From contig NZ_PZJO01000004.1 of assembly GCF_003206575.1 (NCBI RefSeq), positions 543,617-607,616 on the forward strand: a stretch of 64,000 nt of DNA, given 5' to 3'. The notes under the pieces were generated by a model. The model searched no databases. It saw only the letters and a list, made by a program, of their open reading frames with translations, and had not been told where the DNA came from. Position 1 is the first letter of the stretch; each line of letters opens with the position of its first letter. Positions 61,406 to 64,000 of this stretch are shown one piece after another. This DNA is from Salinicola endophyticus. GTDB taxonomy: Bacteria > Pseudomonadota > Gammaproteobacteria > Pseudomonadales > Halomonadaceae. Made by a program: the position numbers and the translations under genes.

Positions 61406-64000
61406 ATGTCGGATCATCCGCTCGGGTCGCTCGCCGGGCGTGCGGCCCCTGGCGCCGCGCAGCTTATCATGCGCACGCTGCTGGCAGTGTGCCTATTGCT
61501 GGCCAGCGTGGTTGCGCTGGCGCAGCAGCCGACGGATCTGCCGTCGCGGCAGCGACTCGAGGCCGAGCTCGACAAGCTCAAGCAGATCGAGACGCCGGAC
61601 GAGCAGCAGAAGGCCGACCTGGAGCAGCTGCGGGCGGCATTGCAGGCGCTCGATGGGCTGGAGGCGACGCGCAAGGATCTCGATACGCTCGAGCGCAACG
61701 TGCGCCAGGCGCCCAAGGAGCGGCGCGAACTCCAGCGTCAACTCTCGGCGCTGAGCGATGATCGGCCACCGGATGCCGCGGCGCTCGACAAGCTCTCGGT
61801 GGATGCGCTGGTCGAGCGCACCACCGGCGCCCTCGACCAGCTCGAGACGCTGCAGAACCAGCTGGCCACGGTCAACGCCCGCTTGATCAGCGCCGAAACG
61901 CTGCCGGAGCGGGCGCAGTCGGCGATGGCCGAGGCCATGGATCGGGCCGAGAAGGCGCGGGGCGAGGTGCGGACGCGCAGCGATGACGAGGACGCTGCCT
62001 TCGACCCCACCCAGGCGCGCTATCGGCTGGCGCTGGCCCTGGCTGAGCAGCAGACCGAGTACCACCGTCGCGAGCTGGCCAACAACACCCAGCTGCGCGA
62101 GCTCGACGTGCTGCGCCGGGACCTGCTGGCGCGCCAGGTGGCGGGGGAGGAGGCGCGCCTCGACGCGCTGCAGGCGGCGCTCGACCGCGCCCGTCGGGCA
62201 CAGTCCGAGCAGGCGGTGGCGGATGTCAGCGAAGAGGACGCCAGCACCATTGCCGAGCATCCGGTGCTGAGCGAGATCCAAGCCACCAATCGCGACCTCA
62301 GCGATCGCCTGCTGACGGTGACCGACCGCACCAACCAGCTGATTCGGCGGGCGATCGACGTGCGTTCTCAGCTCGATCGCGTGCGTCAGGTGCGGCGCAC
62401 CCTCAACGAGCAGATCGAGGCGATTCGCGGCAGCCCCTTGCTCTCGCGCATTCTCAACGAGCAGCGCCACGCGCTGCCCGAGCTGGATACCCTGGGCGGG
62501 CTGCAGCAGGAGATCGCGCAGACGCGGCTCAGCCAGTTCGATCTCGTCGATCAGCGTGACGCGCTGCGCCAGCCCGAGGCGCTGGCGAAGAAGAGCCTGG
62601 AGGACGCCGGGATCACGGTGACGCCGTCACTGGTCGAGGCGCTGGTCAAGCTGTTCCGCTCGCGCAGCGAGATCCTCAAGCAGCTCGATGCCGAGTACGG
62701 CAACCTGCTCACCGTGGCGATCGATCTGCAGCTCAATCAGGAGCAGTTGGCGGGCATCACCACCTCGCTGCGCGGGATCATCGAGGAGCAACTGTTCTGG
62801 GTCGCTAGCGCACGCCCGCTGACGCTCTCCTGGTGGCGCGACATGCCCGTCGACATGGCGCGCCAGGTGAGCCGCGGCGAATGGCAGCAGGCTCTGAAGA
62901 GTCTGTGGCAGGTGCCCGATCTGCGCGCCCTGGCGGTGATCCCGGTGGTGCTGATCACCGGCGTGCTGCTGCTGCTGCGCCGGCGCATCAAGGTGCGTCT
63001 GCTCAACCTTCATGAGCAGATCGGGCGGCTCAAGCGCGACACCCAGATGCACACCCCGCGGGCGATCTTCTACAACGCCCTGCTGGCGGCCCACGGCCCG
63101 CTGCTGCTGGCGGCGGTGGGCGGTCTGCTGCGTCTCGGCGGAGACGATTTCGCCGAACGCCTGGGCAGCACGCTGCTGCAGCTGGCGCTGGCCTGGGGCG
63201 TGCTCGGCTGGGCGCGCCGGCTGCTGGTCGCCGATGGCGTCGCCACGCGTCACTTCCACTGGGCCTCGGGCTATGTGGCGCGATTGCGTCGGCTGCTGCT
63301 GTGGCTGGGATTCTCGCTGATCCCGGTGATTCTGATCAGCGGCATCTCGCCGGGCAGTCAGGCCGAGCTCTCGAGCCGGCCGCTGTCGCTGCTGCTGCTG
63401 CTCGCCGGACTGCTGGCCATGAGCGCGATTCTGGTGCGCCTGATCCTGGCCCACGTGCCCTATTTCGGGCTCAAGCTGTTCCGCCTGCTGCTGGGGTTGG
63501 GGCTGGCGCTGGTGCCGCTGATCCTGGCCGGGATGATCGCGCTCGGCTACGAGTACGCGGCGCTGCGGCTGATCGGACGCTTCATCAATTCACTCTATCT
63601 CTTCGGGCTGTGGATTCTGGTCGAGGCGACGGTGGTGCGCGGGCTGGCGGTGGCGCAGCGGCGGCTGGCCTATCGGCGTGCGGTGGCGCGGCGGCGGGCG
63701 CAGATCCAGGAGGGCGCCGAAGGCGGGCTCGAGGTGGTCGAGGAGCCGCCGCTGGACATGGAGCAGGTCAACCAGCAGTCGCTGCGACTCTCCAAGCTGA
63801 TCCTGTTCATCGGCTTCACCTTCGCCTTCTATCTGATCTGGTCGGATCTGCTCGAGGTGTTCTCCTATCTCGATCACGTGCGGGTGTGGGAGATCCAGCA
63901 CGGCCAGGGCGAGGCGATGACGGTCGATCCGATCACCTTCGCCGATGTGATCATCGCCCTGATCACGCTGGCGCTGACGATGATGATGGCGCGTAACCTG
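61406..64000 (+). CDS. mscK: MscK/KefA-type mechanosensitive channel, 5' part (runs off window)
   Basis: The open frame gives 865 codons without a stop and continues beyond the window. A signal peptide (about residues 22-41, ending ALA) is followed by a long periplasmic coiled-coil region (about 45-500, rich in Gln, Leu, Glu and Arg) and then many transmembrane helices from about residue 510. This is the layout of MscK/KefA, whose MscS pore domain at the C-terminus lies outside. It should open under membrane tension and release osmolytes. AAGGAG precedes ATG 61406. Other large MscS-family members such as YjeP are possible until the pore part is seen. Confidence 0.85.
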   Translation, partial: MSDHPLGSLAGRAAPGAAQLIMRTLLAVCLLLASVVALAQQPTDLPSRQRLEAELDKLKQIETPDEQQKADLEQLRAALQALDGLEATRKDLDTLERNVRQAPKERRELQRQLSALSDDRPPDAAALDKLSVDALVERTTGALDQLETLQNQLATVNARLISAETLPERAQSAMAEAMDRAEKARGEVRTRSDDEDAAFDPTQARYRLALALAEQQTEYHRRELANNTQLRELDVLRRDLLARQVAGEEARLDALQAALDRARRAQSEQAVADVSEEDASTIAEHPVLSEIQATNRDLSDRLLTVTDRTNQLIRRAIDVRSQLDRVRQVRRTLNEQIEAIRGSPLLSRILNEQRHALPELDTLGGLQQEIAQTRLSQFDLVDQRDALRQPEALAKKSLEDAGITVTPSLVEALVKLFRSRSEILKQLDAEYGNLLTVAIDLQLNQEQLAGITTSLRGIIEEQLFWVASARPLTLSWWRDMPVDMARQVSRGEWQQALKSLWQVPDLRALAVIPVVLITGVLLLLRRRIKVRLLNLHEQIGRLKRDTQMHTPRAIFYNALLAAHGPLLLAAVGGLLRLGGDDFAERLGSTLLQLALAWGVLGWARRLLVADGVATRHFHWASGYVARLRRLLLWLGFSLIPVILISGISPGSQAELSSRPLSLLLLLAGLLAMSAILVRLILAHVPYFGLKLFRLLLGLGLALVPLILAGMIALGYEYAALRLIGRFINSLYLFGLWILVEATVVRGLAVAQRRLAYRRAVARRRAQIQEGAEGGLEVVEEPPLDMEQVNQQSLRLSKLILFIGFTFAFYLIWSDLLEVFSYLDHVRVWEIQHGQGEAMTVDPITFADVIIALITLALTMMMARNL

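Overview
The window is chromosomal DNA from a high-GC gammaproteobacterium. Gene content and order point to the family Halomonadaceae (Halomonas, Salinicola, Chromohalobacter or a relative). The evidence is Pseudomonas-like synteny around lpoA-rsmI-rnpB-dcw-lpxC-dciA-secA-argJ and gyrA-serC-pheA-tyrA/aroA-cmk-rpsA, a fused TyrA-AroA, a TrkH-type potassium transporter and E. coli-like envelope genes. The genus is an inference; I could not search a database. No insertion sequence, prophage, CRISPR array or tRNA was seen. Nearly all of it is core genome.

Layout. (1) 0.1-3.5 kb, minus: lpoA-yraN-diaA-dolP, a tightly packed envelope/replication operon, divergent from rsmI. (2) 4.7-5.1 kb: rnpB, the RNase P RNA, with its own promoter. 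(3) 5.2-21.9 kb, plus: the division and cell-wall (dcw) cluster rsmH-ftsL-ftsI-murE-murF-mraY-murD-ftsW-murG-murC-ftsQ, then ftsA-ftsZ and lpxC. Many genes overlap by ATGA or GTGA. mraZ and ddlB are missing from their usual places, and a long hairpin plus a TATAAT element separate ftsQ from ftsA. (4) 22.0-28.0 kb: dciA (minus), then a 113-codon secretory ORF immediately before secA, then argJ and a Nudix/ThiE fusion. (5) 28.1-33.7 kb: yacG-coaE-pilD-pilC-pilB (minus) and a divergent pilin gene pilA, forming a type IV pilus or DNA-uptake module. (6) 33.8-38.7 kb: a small unknown gene, trkH, an acyltransferase coupled to rdgC, and a hotdog thioesterase. (7) 38.8-48.8 kb, plus: gyrA, serC, pheA, tyrA-aroA, cmk, rpsA, linking serine/aromatic amino-acid synthesis to gyrase and ribosomal protein S1. 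(8) 48.9-56.2 kb, mostly minus: a small gene with a Fur-box-like promoter, trmJ, groES-groEL with a heat-shock (sigma32-type) promoter, fxsA, a ComEA-like protein, pyrF (plus), lapB-lapA and ihfB. (9) 56.5-64 kb: sdhE with a CptA/YgfX-like partner, a flavoprotein of the HI0933 family, small membrane/ribosome-tether genes of the YqjD-YqjE-YqjK type, outer-membrane phospholipase A, and the 5' part of a large MscK/KefA mechanosensitive channel gene that runs off the window.

The most interesting observation is the ORF at 22554-22895, just before secA. It has the layout of a SecM-type translation-arrest leader: a long signal peptide, and a C-terminus with R-x-G-P followed by exactly four residues. 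The last codons are perfectly complementary to the secA ribosome-binding site. This is a prediction from sequence logic and needs testing. Second-tier observations are the Fur-box promoter in front of an unknown cysteine-containing small protein, the missing mraZ and ddlB, and the ftsQ-ftsA hairpin/promoter.
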